Assembly: GCA_963781195.1 (NCBI GenBank)
Contig: CAWAEZ010000003.1
Span: forward strand, 1-64,000
Direction: 5' to 3'
Origin: JAJPKK01 sp963781195
GTDB lineage: Bacteria; Pseudomonadota; Alphaproteobacteria; Rhizobiales; Xanthobacteraceae
Length of the DNA: 64,000 nt
Both the position numbers and the translations under genes were made by a program. Positions 52,603 through 61,438 of the stretch are shown here, in pieces. The notes beneath the pieces are model-generated. The model did not search any database and was not told the origin of the DNA. It saw only the letters and a program-made list of their open reading frames with translations. The number at the start of each line of letters is the position of its first letter. Positions within the stretch are counted from its first letter, which is position 1.

Positions 52603-53600
52603 GCGGCGGTGGTCTTGATGCTGGCCTGCGCGTACTTGTCGCTGCGATACGGCCCGGCCTTCACCGGCGGATAGAGCGGCGGACGGCCGGCGTCGGCGCA
52701 GGTCGGAATGCAGGCGACCTCGGCGTCGTAATTCGGATGGTGGAAGAACACGAGCGATTGGCGGCGCGCCGTGGTGGCGACCGGCGCGGGCGGGTTCACC
52801 ACCCGATGCAACGTCGATACCCAGCGGTCATTGGTCCAGCGCATCATGAGATCGCCGATGTTGATCACGAAGGACTCCGGCGGGATCACCACGTCCATCC
52901 AGTCCCCACTCCGCGGCTTGACTTGCAGGCCGCCGGGCTGGTTTTCGCCGAGCAGGATGGTCAGCGTGCCGTAATCGCTGTGCGCGCCGGCACGCAACTG
53001 GCCCGGCAGCGGAGCCCGCGGCTGCTCCGGATAATTGATGATTCGCAGCGCACTGATATGGCGATCGATCTTATCGGCGAAGAAGTGCTCCGGCAGCTCC
53101 AATGCCAGCGCGAACATGCGCATGATATCGGCGCCGAGCTTTTCGACCGCGCGGTAATAGGCGGTGATGGCAGGGCGAAACGCCGCCGGTGCATGCGGCC
53201 AGACATCATCGACGAAATGCAGCCGTGCGTCCGGGGTGGTGTGATAGGCATCGTGCGGAAAATCCGGCGGACCGAGATGGAAGACCTCTTTGAGATCGGG
53301 CGGAGTCTGGTCCGCCCGCGTGCCGGCGAGTCCTTCATTGCCAATTCCACGATAGCCTCGCGAGAGGCCGGGATCGGGCGAGCGCACCGCGACCTTCTCG
53401 GCCACCGGCAGGTCGAAGAACTGTCGCGCCGAAGCGGTCGCGGCGAGGATCAGGTCGCGGTCAATCCCGTGTCCGACGATGGTGAAGAATCCGATGCCTT
53501 CGCAGGCCCGCGCGATTGACCGTGGAATCGCCTCGCGGCCGGCGGCATCACCCGCCAGAAAGGGGCCGATGTCGATGACGGGAACCGTATCGTCGCTCAT
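52599..53600 (-). CDS. 2-oxoglutarate/Fe(II)-type oxygenase (isopenicillin-N-synthase fold)
   Basis: This 333-aa non-heme iron enzyme has an N-terminal DIOX_N region starting VPVIDIGPFLAG. The iron ligands are His207 and Asp209 (AHSDYGTLT) and His265 (STLHRVVNPP). The 2-oxoglutarate-binding R-x-S is at Arg280/Ser282 (RRQSLVFF). Such enzymes hydroxylate or oxidatively modify small molecules, including pyrimidine and purine derivatives. It is translationally coupled to the following hydrolase gene. The neighbouring deaminase-like gene supports a role on an N-heterocycle. Confidence 0.9.
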   Translation of the reverse strand: MSDDTVPVIDIGPFLAGDAAGREAIPRSIARACEGIGFFTIVGHGIDRDLILAATASARQFFDLPVAEKVAVRSPDPGLSRGYRGIGNEGLAGTRADQTPPDLKEVFHLGPPDFPHDAYHTTPDARLHFVDDVWPHAPAAFRPAITAYYRAVEKLGADIMRMFALALELPEHFFADKIDRHISALRIINYPEQPRAPLPGQLRAGAHSDYGTLTILLGENQPGGLQVKPRSGDWMDVVIPPESFVINIGDLMMRWTNDRWVSTLHRVVNPPAPVATTARRQSLVFFHHPNYDAEVACIPTCADAGRPPLYPPVKAGPYRSDKYAQASIKTTAA

Positions 53601-53765
53601 TCCTCACTCGCGTGGTTGTACACCTGCGGGTCGCCTCGCTGATCGTCCCTGAACCGGAGGCCGGACCCCGCTTCCTCGCCAAGGATGTCACGGGACACCG
53701 AAAGCATCAACCTTGCCGCCCCCGGCTGCATGCCGTCTCGGAGGGGGCGTCACCCGGTCGCGCTC

Positions 53766-55014
53766 TCAATCCGAAATCCCGGCCAGTTCTTTCATCCGGG
53801 CGAGGTCGACGCGACGCCCGTGGCTGATGACGTGGCGCGGCCGATCGTGAAACCGCAGGGCATCGACCACATCGGTCTCGGCGCGGACCACGAGGTGTGC
53901 GGGCGCGCCCACCGCGAGCCCGAAGTCCCCGATGTTGATGGCGCGGGCCGGAGCCGTGGTGACCATGTCATAGAGGCTCTCGATCTCGGCGCGCGCCGTC
54001 ATCCCCAGCAGGTGCGCGGCGAGAAACGCGACTTCGAGCATGTTATTGCGGCCGAACGGGTAATAGGCGTCGGAGATGTCGTCCTGCCCGAGGCAGACGT
54101 TGACGTTTGCGGCGCGCAGGTCCTTGAACTCGTGCATGAAGCGGGCCGGTGTGGGGATCGCTCACGACCGACACCTGCGCGCGCCGCAGGAGATCGACCA
54201 GCGGCTCGAACACGGCGGACGGATAGAGCGCCATCGCCCGGCAGTGGTGGGCGAGCGCCCGCCCCTGCCAACCGCGGCGAATCGCCTCCGACGCCATCAT
54301 TTCCAGGGTGCGCATGCGCGGATCGCCGACGTCGTCGAGCAGCATCGAGACGTCCTTTCCGAATGCTTCGGCGAGATCGAAGCACACCCGGACATGGGCC
54401 GCCGCGGCGCCCTCGCCGGTTTCGATCCACGGGATGCCGCCGACGACGTCGGCACCCATCTCCATGGCCTCTCTCATGAGCCGCTCGGCGCCGGGCTCGC
54501 GCACGATGCCGTCCTGCGCAAAGGCGACGACCTGCACCGCGACCACACCACGGAACTCGTCCCGCACCGCGAGGAGCGCCTTGATGCCCTCGAGGCGAGC
54601 TTTGCGATCGACATCGGCGAAGGCGCGAATGTGCAGATTGCCGTAAAGCGCGGCCATCGCCACCGCGCGTCGCGCATTGGCGGTGATCCAGGAGGCGTCG
54701 TACGTCTCTTTGATCTTGCTCGCGAGATCGATCGCCGAAGCGGAATCGGTCATGCCGGTCGCCCGGTACGCGTTCAAGGCCTCCTCCGACATCATCGGAA
54801 GGGTCCAGACCTTGCATAGATGCAAATGCGGATTGACGTAGGACGGGGTCACGAGGCCGCCGCATGCGTCGATCTCGTCGCGCGCGACGACGCCGAGGGA
54901 CGGCGCCAGCGCGACGATCCTGCCGTCCGCGACGGCGATATCGACCAGCGCATCGCCGCCGTGACGCAGGCGGGCATTGCGGATGCAAACATCGGTTTCG
55001 ACCATTTCTGACAT
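53766..55014 (-). pseudogene. Cytosine-deaminase-like amidohydrolase, one frameshift
   Basis: The N-terminal part, from the ATG at 55014, carries the metal-binding HxH in PSYVNPHLHLCKVW and later ALAHHCRAM. Near 54141-54144 the frame shifts. The remainder (HEFKDLRAANVNVCLGQDDI then DAYYPFGRNNMLEVAFLAAH) continues in another frame with the Asp of the family motif. Removing one C reads VVSDPHTGPFMHEFKD and yields a 415-aa protein, normal for cytosine deaminase relatives. Such enzymes deaminate or hydrolyse amino-substituted N-heterocycles. The break may be a sequence error. It is transcribed towards the oxygenase and hydrolase genes. Confidence 0.85.
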
Positions 55015-55325
55015 CTCGATCCAGTGCTCCGCCAAAGCTCCCCTGCAGGGGACCTGCTCCCCCGAACCGCGCGCGATCACACGACAAGTCCTGAGGGAGC
55101 ATCCACAGCAGCAAAAGTCATTTCAAACGTGAAGAAAGCTTTTCGCTATTTTTTTCTGCGTCATCAAGGACCGTTACTTAGGTTGACCGTCAACTCGGCG
55201 TCTGACCTCGCGACTTTGCATCACTTTTGCTAGAGCTGCATCGATCGACGACCTCTTGCCCTTGCAGGAGGACCGCCAAAGTCCGATGTTCCGGCGCGAC
55301 GCACCGCACGTGAAGGGAAAGACGA
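55015..55325. other. Divergent promoter region
   Basis: 0.3 kb separates the deaminase-like gene (minus) and the DUF4331 gene (plus). It is AT-richer around 55120-55220 and contains the palindrome at 55182-55194. No coding sequence is supported. Confidence 0.5.
55182..55194. promoter_or_regulatory. 13-bp perfect palindrome, possible operator
   Basis: GTTGAC, a single C and GTCAAC form a perfect inverted repeat in the divergent promoter region. Its position about 130 bp before the DUF4331 start and 170 bp before the deaminase-like start is compatible with a regulator site. It is short, so chance is possible. Confidence 0.4.
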
Positions 55326-56333
55326 ATGTCGAACCATTTTACCGGCCTGAGCCTCGGGCCGCCGCTGGGCGATCAGCGGCTCGATCTCTGTGATCTCTAC
55401 GCGTTCCAGTCGCCGACCGCGCCGTCGAAGACGGTCATCATCCTCAATGCAAATCCAAACGCCGACGCGCTCCATCCCGATGCCATCTATCGCATCAACA
55501 TCGACAACGACGGCGATCTGCTGACTGACATCGCCCTCAGCTTCGTGTTTTCGAAGCCGCAAGACGGCCGTCAGACATTCAGCGTATTTCTGGCAAAAGG
55601 CGCGGAATCCCGCTCGGTAGAAGCGGTCGGAAAGAAGATCGTCACCGACGCGGAGGTCTCATTCGGCCCGCAACCCAACGTGGTCCGCGCGGGCGACTGG
55701 GCTTTCTTCGCCGGCAGTCGCAGCGATGCCTTCTTCTTCGATTTCGACGGCATCAAAAATCTGTTCGATATCAGGGGCAAGCGGAATTTCACCGAGCCGC
55801 ACCTCGGCGGCAAGTCACCGTGGACCGGCGTCGATTCGAATACCGAAGCGAACGTCTTCTCGATGGCGGTCGAAATTCCGACCAGCGAACTGACTCCGAA
55901 ACCGGAAATCCACATCTGGGGACGATGCAGCGTGCGTCAGGACGGCGTTCTCGTCCACGCCGATCGCGCCGGCCATCCTAGTGTCAGCAGCTTTTTCAAT
56001 ACCGACGACACCAAGCTGGAATACAACGCCAGCGAGCCGGTGAACGACCGCAAGCGCTGGCTCGATCAATTCGTGCACCTGATGGGCCATACCGGCAATT
56101 ACTCGACCGAAGAGGCGATTGCCGAAATCGACAAGGAACGCACCCTGCCCGACGTTCTGAGTTTCGATCCGTCGAAGCCTGCCAAATATCCCAATGGCCG
56201 CGTCCTCACCGACGACGTCATCGACTACCGTCTCGCGTTCCTCACCAAGGGCGAGTGTCCCCCCAGCGGCCTGAAACCGCACACGGACATTCTCAAGGAG
56301 TTCCCGTTCATCGGCACGCCGCATCCCAAGTAG
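55326..56333 (+). CDS. DUF4331 family protein
   Basis: This 335-aa protein begins SNHFTGLSLGPPLGDQRLDL and continues with CDLYAFQSPTAPSKTVIILN and YRINIDNDGDLLTDIALSF, the recognisable DUF4331 pattern. No signal peptide is visible. The family is uncharacterised and its mechanism is unknown. GAAGGGAAAG precedes the ATG by about 4 nt. It stands between two catabolic modules and is convergent with the dioxygenase operon. I cannot assign it to either. Confidence 0.85.
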   Translation: MSNHFTGLSLGPPLGDQRLDLCDLYAFQSPTAPSKTVIILNANPNADALHPDAIYRINIDNDGDLLTDIALSFVFSKPQDGRQTFSVFLAKGAESRSVEAVGKKIVTDAEVSFGPQPNVVRAGDWAFFAGSRSDAFFFDFDGIKNLFDIRGKRNFTEPHLGGKSPWTGVDSNTEANVFSMAVEIPTSELTPKPEIHIWGRCSVRQDGVLVHADRAGHPSVSSFFNTDDTKLEYNASEPVNDRKRWLDQFVHLMGHTGNYSTEEAIAEIDKERTLPDVLSFDPSKPAKYPNGRVLTDDVIDYRLAFLTKGECPPSGLKPHTDILKEFPFIGTPHPK

Positions 56334-56520
56334 CCCGAACGAATTGGGTTAGCGCGCTTTCCACCCGGTATGCGGCTCGCGCGTGAGCCGGAGGCGTGCG
56401 TGGACATCGTGAGTAGACATACAGTGCCGCCCGGCCGGGTCGACTCTGTCCCTGCCCGGTCGGCCGCCGCTCACCAACTCGAGCAAGCGAACGGGCGGCG
56501 CAGGCCGCCCGTCACACCGC

Positions 56521-57387
56521 TTACACCGAACCGTCCTTGAAGGCCGCGATCTGCGGCACCGCACCCCAGTAACAGAAGCCCTTTGGCGCGAAGTGGAACT
56601 GCCGGTCGCGCCACGCGGGCTCGTCGTAGATCTGACGCACGCCGCTCGAATATTCGAACGTCATGCCCTCCGGACCCGTGAAATAGAGAAATTCCGCCGA
56701 GGAGGTAGGGTGACGCCCGGGTCCGAAGGTGACCTTGATCTGGTTGTCGCGCACGAAGTTGTAGCTGCGCTGGATGTCGTCGGTGCCGCCCACTTGGTGA
56801 TTGATGTGCTGGATTCCCGGCCTGTGAAAGGGAAACAGCGCAATCGAATGATGGATCGTGCCGAGCCGCATCAACGCAGCATCTCCGATACGGTCCGATA
56901 CTCTGGCGTTGCAGACGGTGGTCCAGAACGCCTCGTCCCGCGCCGCGTCCGTCGTGCAGAGCCCGACATGCGAGAAACCGGTGATTCCGGCATCGCGCGT
57001 ACCGTGATAACGCTGGCCGGTCGTCATCGGGCGGACCACGAACTCGATCACGTTGCCGCTCGGATCGCGGAATCGGATGAATTCTCGGACCTGACGCGCC
57101 TCGCATTCCTCTCGGGTGCCGTAATGGACGTCGTGGCCGAGTTTCCCGAGCGTGGCACCCGCCGCCTGGAGATCCTCGCCGCGTCCGAGCTCGAAACCTG
57201 TCGTCTGATCCGCCGGGTCGCCCTCGAAATAACACAGCGTGTGGGCGCGAAGATCGGACTTGAAATAGATCGCGCCCCTGCGGCGCTCGGCGATCTCGAG
57301 GCCGAGAATGCTGACGGCGTACCACTCGGCTCCGGCCAGGTCGGTCGTGCCGAGCCGGCAATAGACGACGTCGTTGAGTTCGATCAC
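56521..57387 (-). CDS. Type I extradiol dioxygenase (VOC family), catalytically complete
   Basis: This 288-aa ring-cleaving dioxygenase of the vicinal-oxygen-chelate fold cleaves catechol-type rings next to the hydroxyls. By spacing with BphC-type enzymes, the Fe ligands are His140 (GFSHVGL), His194 (IQHINHQV) and Glu245 (MTFEYS). The acid-base residues His179, His226 (GPGRHPTSS) and Tyr235 are also kept. The GTG at 57387 has GGAGG 8 nt upstream and overlaps the stop of the preceding gene by 4 nt (GTGA). It is the last gene of the operon read from 62358. Confidence 0.88.
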   Translation of the reverse strand: MIELNDVVYCRLGTTDLAGAEWYAVSILGLEIAERRRGAIYFKSDLRAHTLCYFEGDPADQTTGFELGRGEDLQAAGATLGKLGHDVHYGTREECEARQVREFIRFRDPSGNVIEFVVRPMTTGQRYHGTRDAGITGFSHVGLCTTDAARDEAFWTTVCNARVSDRIGDAALMRLGTIHHSIALFPFHRPGIQHINHQVGGTDDIQRSYNFVRDNQIKVTFGPGRHPTSSAEFLYFTGPEGMTFEYSSGVRQIYDEPAWRDRQFHFAPKGFCYWGAVPQIAAFKDGSV

Positions 57388-58253
57388 GATCGAGATCCTC
57401 CGAGAAATTCCGGCTGCTCCGTAGGGGATCCCCAGGCGCAGTGGGACGCAGCCGCGGCGGGGAACTGGCGCGGCCCTCGGGCTGCGATGTGAGCGCCCAA
57501 TTCGCTCTCCGCGGCGTAGCTCATCAACAGGCCGCGGGGCCCGCGCGTGGTCACGAAGATGGCCCCGGATGTGGGCTGGCGTCCCGGGCCGGCGACGATC
57601 GGCACCTGCGCCCCCTGCAGGAAATACCAATTGGCCATGACGTTGTCCTTGTCCTCGACCGCCCAGGTCGCGCCGAGAATCCCGTCGCGACTCGACGGAT
57701 AGATCGCCACGCGGTGATGGGCCTCGTCGAGCGAGAGAAAGGCGGCGTCTCCCGCCCAATCGGTGACCGTCAAACCGAGGCCGCGGGTCCAGAACGCCTC
57801 GTCGGCCGCAATGTCGGTGGAAACGAGCGAAACCGCCTGAAGGCCGACGACGCCTGCGTCCCGCGGTCCATGACAGCGAAACCCGGAGGTTAGCGGCCGC
57901 CAGACGATCTCCACCGTCACGCCGTTCGGCGCGGTGACGCCGACGACCTCTTTGGCCTGCCGCGCGGCCGCCTGCGCCGGGTCCAGCCGGTGCGGCGAAT
58001 AGCCGGCCTGCTCCAGGCGCGCTGCCACGCTGTCGAGATCGGAGGCCTGCGCCACGGTCAGCGCCACCGCCTCACCGTCCCCGGCGCGCGAAAAGCAGAT
58101 CGCGTAGTTGCGTGCGTCGGAACGAAACATCACCCTGAATTCGTCCCGATCCTGCCGCTGCAGGCCGAACAGATCGGAAGCGAACCGACTGGCCGCGTCG
58201 AGGTCATCCACCTGGATGCGAAGGTATCGCAGATCGCGATAGCTGACGTTCAT
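57384..58253 (-). CDS. Extradiol-dioxygenase-like protein without metal ligands
   Basis: This 289-aa two-domain VOC protein is clearly paralogous to its neighbour at 56521-57387. The C-terminal domains align without gaps from RDAG at residue 131, both keeping GPGR-PTS. At the metal positions it has Ala140 (GLQAVSL), Gly194 (GILGATWAV) and Ser245 (LLMSYA). Acid-base His226 is Gln and Tyr235 is Thr; His179 is retained. It therefore cannot bind iron in the usual way. The frame is open, with normal codon use and coupled translation, so it is probably a working non-catalytic partner rather than a pseudogene. Confidence 0.85.
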   Translation of the reverse strand: MNVSYRDLRYLRIQVDDLDAASRFASDLFGLQRQDRDEFRVMFRSDARNYAICFSRAGDGEAVALTVAQASDLDSVAARLEQAGYSPHRLDPAQAAARQAKEVVGVTAPNGVTVEIVWRPLTSGFRCHGPRDAGVVGLQAVSLVSTDIAADEAFWTRGLGLTVTDWAGDAAFLSLDEAHHRVAIYPSSRDGILGATWAVEDKDNVMANWYFLQGAQVPIVAGPGRQPTSGAIFVTTRGPRGLLMSYAAESELGAHIAARGPRQFPAAAASHCAWGSPTEQPEFLGGSRS

Positions 58254-58327
58254 CGGGCATCTCGTCGGAGGAGCGCTGAGTTCCGGCCCAGTGCGGGCGG
58301 CCGCACCATGCGCCGCCCGTTGGACCA

Positions 58328-59164
58328 TCAGACCGCCGCTGGGTTCATTACGGCCGGCGGATCAGCATAGATCGGCGCGACATCGATGAAAACGCGCAAC
58401 TCGCCGACCTTGTCGCCTTCCGGCTTGAGGATCGAAACGCAGGGAAGCGTCACCGAGCGGCCGTCCTTGCGCGTATAATCCACCGCGACTTCGAGAATGG
58501 ATTCATCGGGATTGTCCCAACGGTTGATGAAGTTGTGCTTGAGCCCGCCGATGGTCGACCAGAACCGGCCGATCGCCCCGGCGATCTGGTCAGGTCCCTC
58601 GGCCGCCGGGAAGTTGGCGAACGTCACGCGCGCGGTCTGGCTGTGCAATTGCTTGAAGGCTTCGAGGTCCATCGCTTCCACAGCGTCGTAATATCGCTTG
58701 ATCAGCACATCGCGGCTGATTTTCATTCTTCTGATGGCCGCCAGCGTCGCATCGACGGCTTTCAGATAATCCTTCTCCACGATTTGTCCGTAGGCGATCT
58801 CGGCGGGGCTGCCGTCTTCCTCGCCCGCCAGCGTCAAACCGAAGCTGAAGCGCAACCCGAGCCCTTCCGCGTCGTCCTCGATATCGTTGAGGATCGTGCC
58901 CAGGACCGAGCCGTCCAGGCGCTCGAACTTCACGTTCTGCTGCGGCGTGAGCGTGATCCTTTCGCGGCAACGCTCCCCGCGAAACTCGATCTCCCGCACG
59001 AACACCGTATCGCTCTCACGATCGAGGACCTGGCAATAGGTCATCGCCGGCACGAACGGCAGAGCGTTATTCGCCTTCATCACCAGCCCCTGCCAAATGT
59101 CGGCACGCGTGAGCTTCGGCTGCCCGGGCTCGTTGACGGGAATGCGCCTGGAGACCTGGATCAT
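58328..59164 (-). CDS. DUF1857 (AtaL-like) and SnoaL-like fusion protein
   Basis: This 278-aa protein has two small-molecule-binding folds. Residues ~1-150 match DUF1857, an SRPBCC-type pocket (RRIPVNEPGQPKLTRADIWQ, then YCQVLDRESDTVFVREIEFR). Residues ~155-275 match the SnoaL/NTF2-like fold (VLIKRYYDAVEAMDLEAFKQ, then VTLPCVSILKPEGDKV). SnoaL-like domains include cyclases and isomerases, but no catalytic residue can be assigned. The gene lies inside the extradiol-dioxygenase operon and may bind, present or isomerise a pathway intermediate. Confidence 0.75.
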   Translation of the reverse strand: MIQVSRRIPVNEPGQPKLTRADIWQGLVMKANNALPFVPAMTYCQVLDRESDTVFVREIEFRGERCRERITLTPQQNVKFERLDGSVLGTILNDIEDDAEGLGLRFSFGLTLAGEEDGSPAEIAYGQIVEKDYLKAVDATLAAIRRMKISRDVLIKRYYDAVEAMDLEAFKQLHSQTARVTFANFPAAEGPDQIAGAIGRFWSTIGGLKHNFINRWDNPDESILEVAVDYTRKDGRSVTLPCVSILKPEGDKVGELRVFIDVAPIYADPPAVMNPAAV

Positions 59165-59256
59165 GATGTCCTCCGTTTCTTGGATGATCGGTTCTGCGAC
59201 AATCGTTCACCTGAGCGAGACGCTTCGCGTCCACCGTGCCGGCGCACCCGCGCGGA

Positions 59257-60147
59257 TCACAGCTTCATCATCTCGTCCGGCGGCGGCGGGCCCCAGAGGT
59301 TCGCGCTGTCGGGAGACTTCGGCCAAACCTTGGTCATCTGCGGATTGTCGCGATGCCACGGGCGTGGCTCGAACACGCCGGCCCGGTCGTCCGCGACCTG
59401 ATCGAGCTCGCAGAAAAACTCGGTAATCAGACCGTTCGGCCCGCGGTGATAGGTGAAGAGGTTGTGACCGATCCCGTGCCGTCCCGGTCCCCAGATGAGC
59501 CGGTAGCCGTGCTGGCTGAGGAAATCCGCAGCCGTCTGCATGTGCGACCAGTCGCGCAATTCGAAGGCGGTATGGAAGTGCGCGTTTTTGCCCGTGCCCA
59601 CCAGATTGATCGTGTGATGGTCGCGATCGCAGCGCAGGAACGAGAAGAAATCTCCCATCCAGTCGCTGACCCGCATGCCCAACACCTCGCAGTACCAGTC
59701 GGTGCAGGGCTTCACATCGGTAACGTGAAAGGCGATATGCCCGAGCTTGTGAGGCTGGATGCCCTTGCCGGAGAAGCCCTGGTGGCTGGGTTCGTTCTGC
59801 GTGAAGACGACGATCCGGGTGCCCTTGTAGTCGTCGAAGCTCACGGATTTTGCGATGCCTGGCTCGGGATCGGTCGCGGTTTCCACCTTGATCCCGTGGG
59901 CCGCCACCTGCTTGGCGAAGGCATCGAGATCGTCGCCCGCGGCGAGCTGAAAGCCGATCGTCGTACAGCGGGCCTCAGGCCCCTTTTTGAGTACGACGGA
60001 ATGCGGATCGATCTTGCCGCCGAGATAGACGGCGCCATCTCCATTGCCGACGCGGCTCAACCCGAGGACATCGGTGTAATACTCCGTCTGTCGGACGAGA
60101 TCGGGCGTCTCGTAGATGGCGTGGGAGATCTTTTTCACTCGGATCAT
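59257..60147 (-). CDS. Type I extradiol dioxygenase (VOC family)
   Basis: This 296-aa two-domain ring-cleavage dioxygenase has metal ligands His137 (LGHIAFHV), His192 (HFHTAFEL) and Glu243 (LITEFFCEL). The second-sphere residues His177, His224 (GPGRHGIGHN) and Tyr233 occur at the same spacing as in BphC. It is more distant in sequence from the pair at 56521-58253. Its start overlaps the stop of the preceding dehydrogenase gene by 4 nt. It probably opens a substituted catechol made by the flavin monooxygenase encoded at 63463. Confidence 0.9.
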   Translation of the reverse strand: MIRVKKISHAIYETPDLVRQTEYYTDVLGLSRVGNGDGAVYLGGKIDPHSVVLKKGPEARCTTIGFQLAAGDDLDAFAKQVAAHGIKVETATDPEPGIAKSVSFDDYKGTRIVVFTQNEPSHQGFSGKGIQPHKLGHIAFHVTDVKPCTDWYCEVLGMRVSDWMGDFFSFLRCDRDHHTINLVGTGKNAHFHTAFELRDWSHMQTAADFLSQHGYRLIWGPGRHGIGHNLFTYHRGPNGLITEFFCELDQVADDRAGVFEPRPWHRDNPQMTKVWPKSPDSANLWGPPPPDEMMKL

Positions 60148-61025
60148 GCATTCGCTCCGTCTGCAGTATCTCGCTTTTCAAAGAACTCGAGGATCGCCGC
60201 GACGTCGCGCTCGCCGATCAATGGGATGGCACGGTCGTAGATGCCGTGCAGGCAATCGATGAGGTCGGTCTTGATTCCGCCCGCCTTCGCGGTCTCGCGC
60301 GCCTGCTCGAGGTAATATTTCAGGGCCGATGCGGTGCCCTGCAGCGGCAGAAACTTCCGCGAAATCATCCACGGCCCGCGGATGCCGAGCTGAGTAGAAC
60401 TGCCGCTTCCGGTGGACAGCGCCTGGAGCAGCAGCTCCCGGTCCACTCCCAGACTGAGTCCGAAAGCGATGGCTTGCGCCGCACCGGCGATGTCGAGGGC
60501 CACCAGGATATTATTGGCCAGTTTCACCTTCGAGGCACCGCCGAAATCACCGAGATAAAGGCTGAGGTCGCTTATCCCCTTCACGGCGGGCGCGATCCGG
60601 TCGACCGCCTCGCGCGGGCCCGAAAGAAAGATGTTGGCCTTGCGAGCCGCGACCATGCTGGGCGTCCCGGCGACCTCGCCATCGAGAAAGACCGCCCCCT
60701 TTGCGGCCAGCGGCGCGACGAACGCTTCCTTCTCGGCCACCGGATGAGACCCGAGCTCGGTGATGATCTGGCCCACCCGGGCGGTTTCGATGATGCCGCC
60801 CTTCCCTCCGACGACTTCGCGGAGGGCCTCGATCCCGGGCATGCAGGAAAAGACGATGTCGCAGCTCGCCCCGATCTCGGCCGGCGAAGCCGCGGCACGG
60901 CCGCCGATAGCCGTGAGATCATCCATCGGCGACCTGCGATAGCCGACGACGTCGTGGCCGCTGTCGATCAGATTCTTGGCGACCGCAAAGCCGATCTTGC
61001 CGAGTCCGATGACGCCGATATTCAT
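60144..61025 (-). CDS. NAD(P)-dependent beta-hydroxyacid dehydrogenase family protein
   Basis: This 293-aa oxidoreductase of the 6-phosphogluconate/3-hydroxyisobutyrate dehydrogenase family has a Rossmann motif at the very start (MNIGVIGLGKIGFAVAKNLI). The substrate-side segment DGEVAGTPSMVAARKANIFL and the catalytic-type Lys in GGASKVKLANNILV follow. It oxidises or reduces a beta-hydroxy acid, plausibly a ring-cleavage product. The ATG at 61025 gives the proper N-terminus; the upstream in-frame sequence lies within the YciI gene. Confidence 0.9.
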   Translation of the reverse strand: MNIGVIGLGKIGFAVAKNLIDSGHDVVGYRRSPMDDLTAIGGRAAASPAEIGASCDIVFSCMPGIEALREVVGGKGGIIETARVGQIITELGSHPVAEKEAFVAPLAAKGAVFLDGEVAGTPSMVAARKANIFLSGPREAVDRIAPAVKGISDLSLYLGDFGGASKVKLANNILVALDIAGAAQAIAFGLSLGVDRELLLQALSTGSGSSTQLGIRGPWMISRKFLPLQGTASALKYYLEQARETAKAGGIKTDLIDCLHGIYDRAIPLIGERDVAAILEFFEKRDTADGANA

Positions 61026-61042
61026 AGCGCGACCTTCCGGCG

Positions 61043-61438
61043 TCAGCCGAGGTTGAGGGACATCTGGGAGAACGAGACCGTCACCGTCATCTGCCCCTCG
61101 TTCACCGTCCAGGGATGCAGCGAGAACGTCCGCCCCGCCTTCTGCACGAGCGGGTCCGCCTCGGCGATGGCACGCGCCTCGCTTTCGGATTCGACCTTCA
61201 GAACCGTCATGCCGTCGCCGGAACCCGGCACGTTCATCGGTCCGGACGCGAAGATCTTGCCCTCTGCCTCGAGCTTGATCAGATATTCGAGATGCTCTGC
61301 GAGATGCGGGACGATGTCCTGTGCGCCGCCTTTCGACATCACGACCCAGAGTTTTTTTCCCCACATGCGCGCGATGAGCTGTTTGGTGCGGGAATCGAGC
61401 TCGGCCGGGGCGGACGTCTTTCGTGCGGCCCGGCTCAT
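61043..61438 (-). CDS. YciI-family protein
   Basis: This 131-aa protein has a ferredoxin-like fold related to muconolactone isomerase and YciI. Conserved features are LAEHLEYLIKLEAEGKIFAS (His) and ADPLVQKAGRTFSLHPW (Asp). Family members in catabolic clusters are small lyases or isomerases. It overlaps the FAH-family gene by 4 nt and is followed after 17 bp by the dehydrogenase gene, so it belongs to the meta-cleavage operon. Confidence 0.85.
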   Translation of the reverse strand: MSRAARKTSAPAELDSRTKQLIARMWGKKLWVVMSKGGAQDIVPHLAEHLEYLIKLEAEGKIFASGPMNVPGSGDGMTVLKVESESEARAIAEADPLVQKAGRTFSLHPWTVNEGQMTVTVSFSQMSLNLG

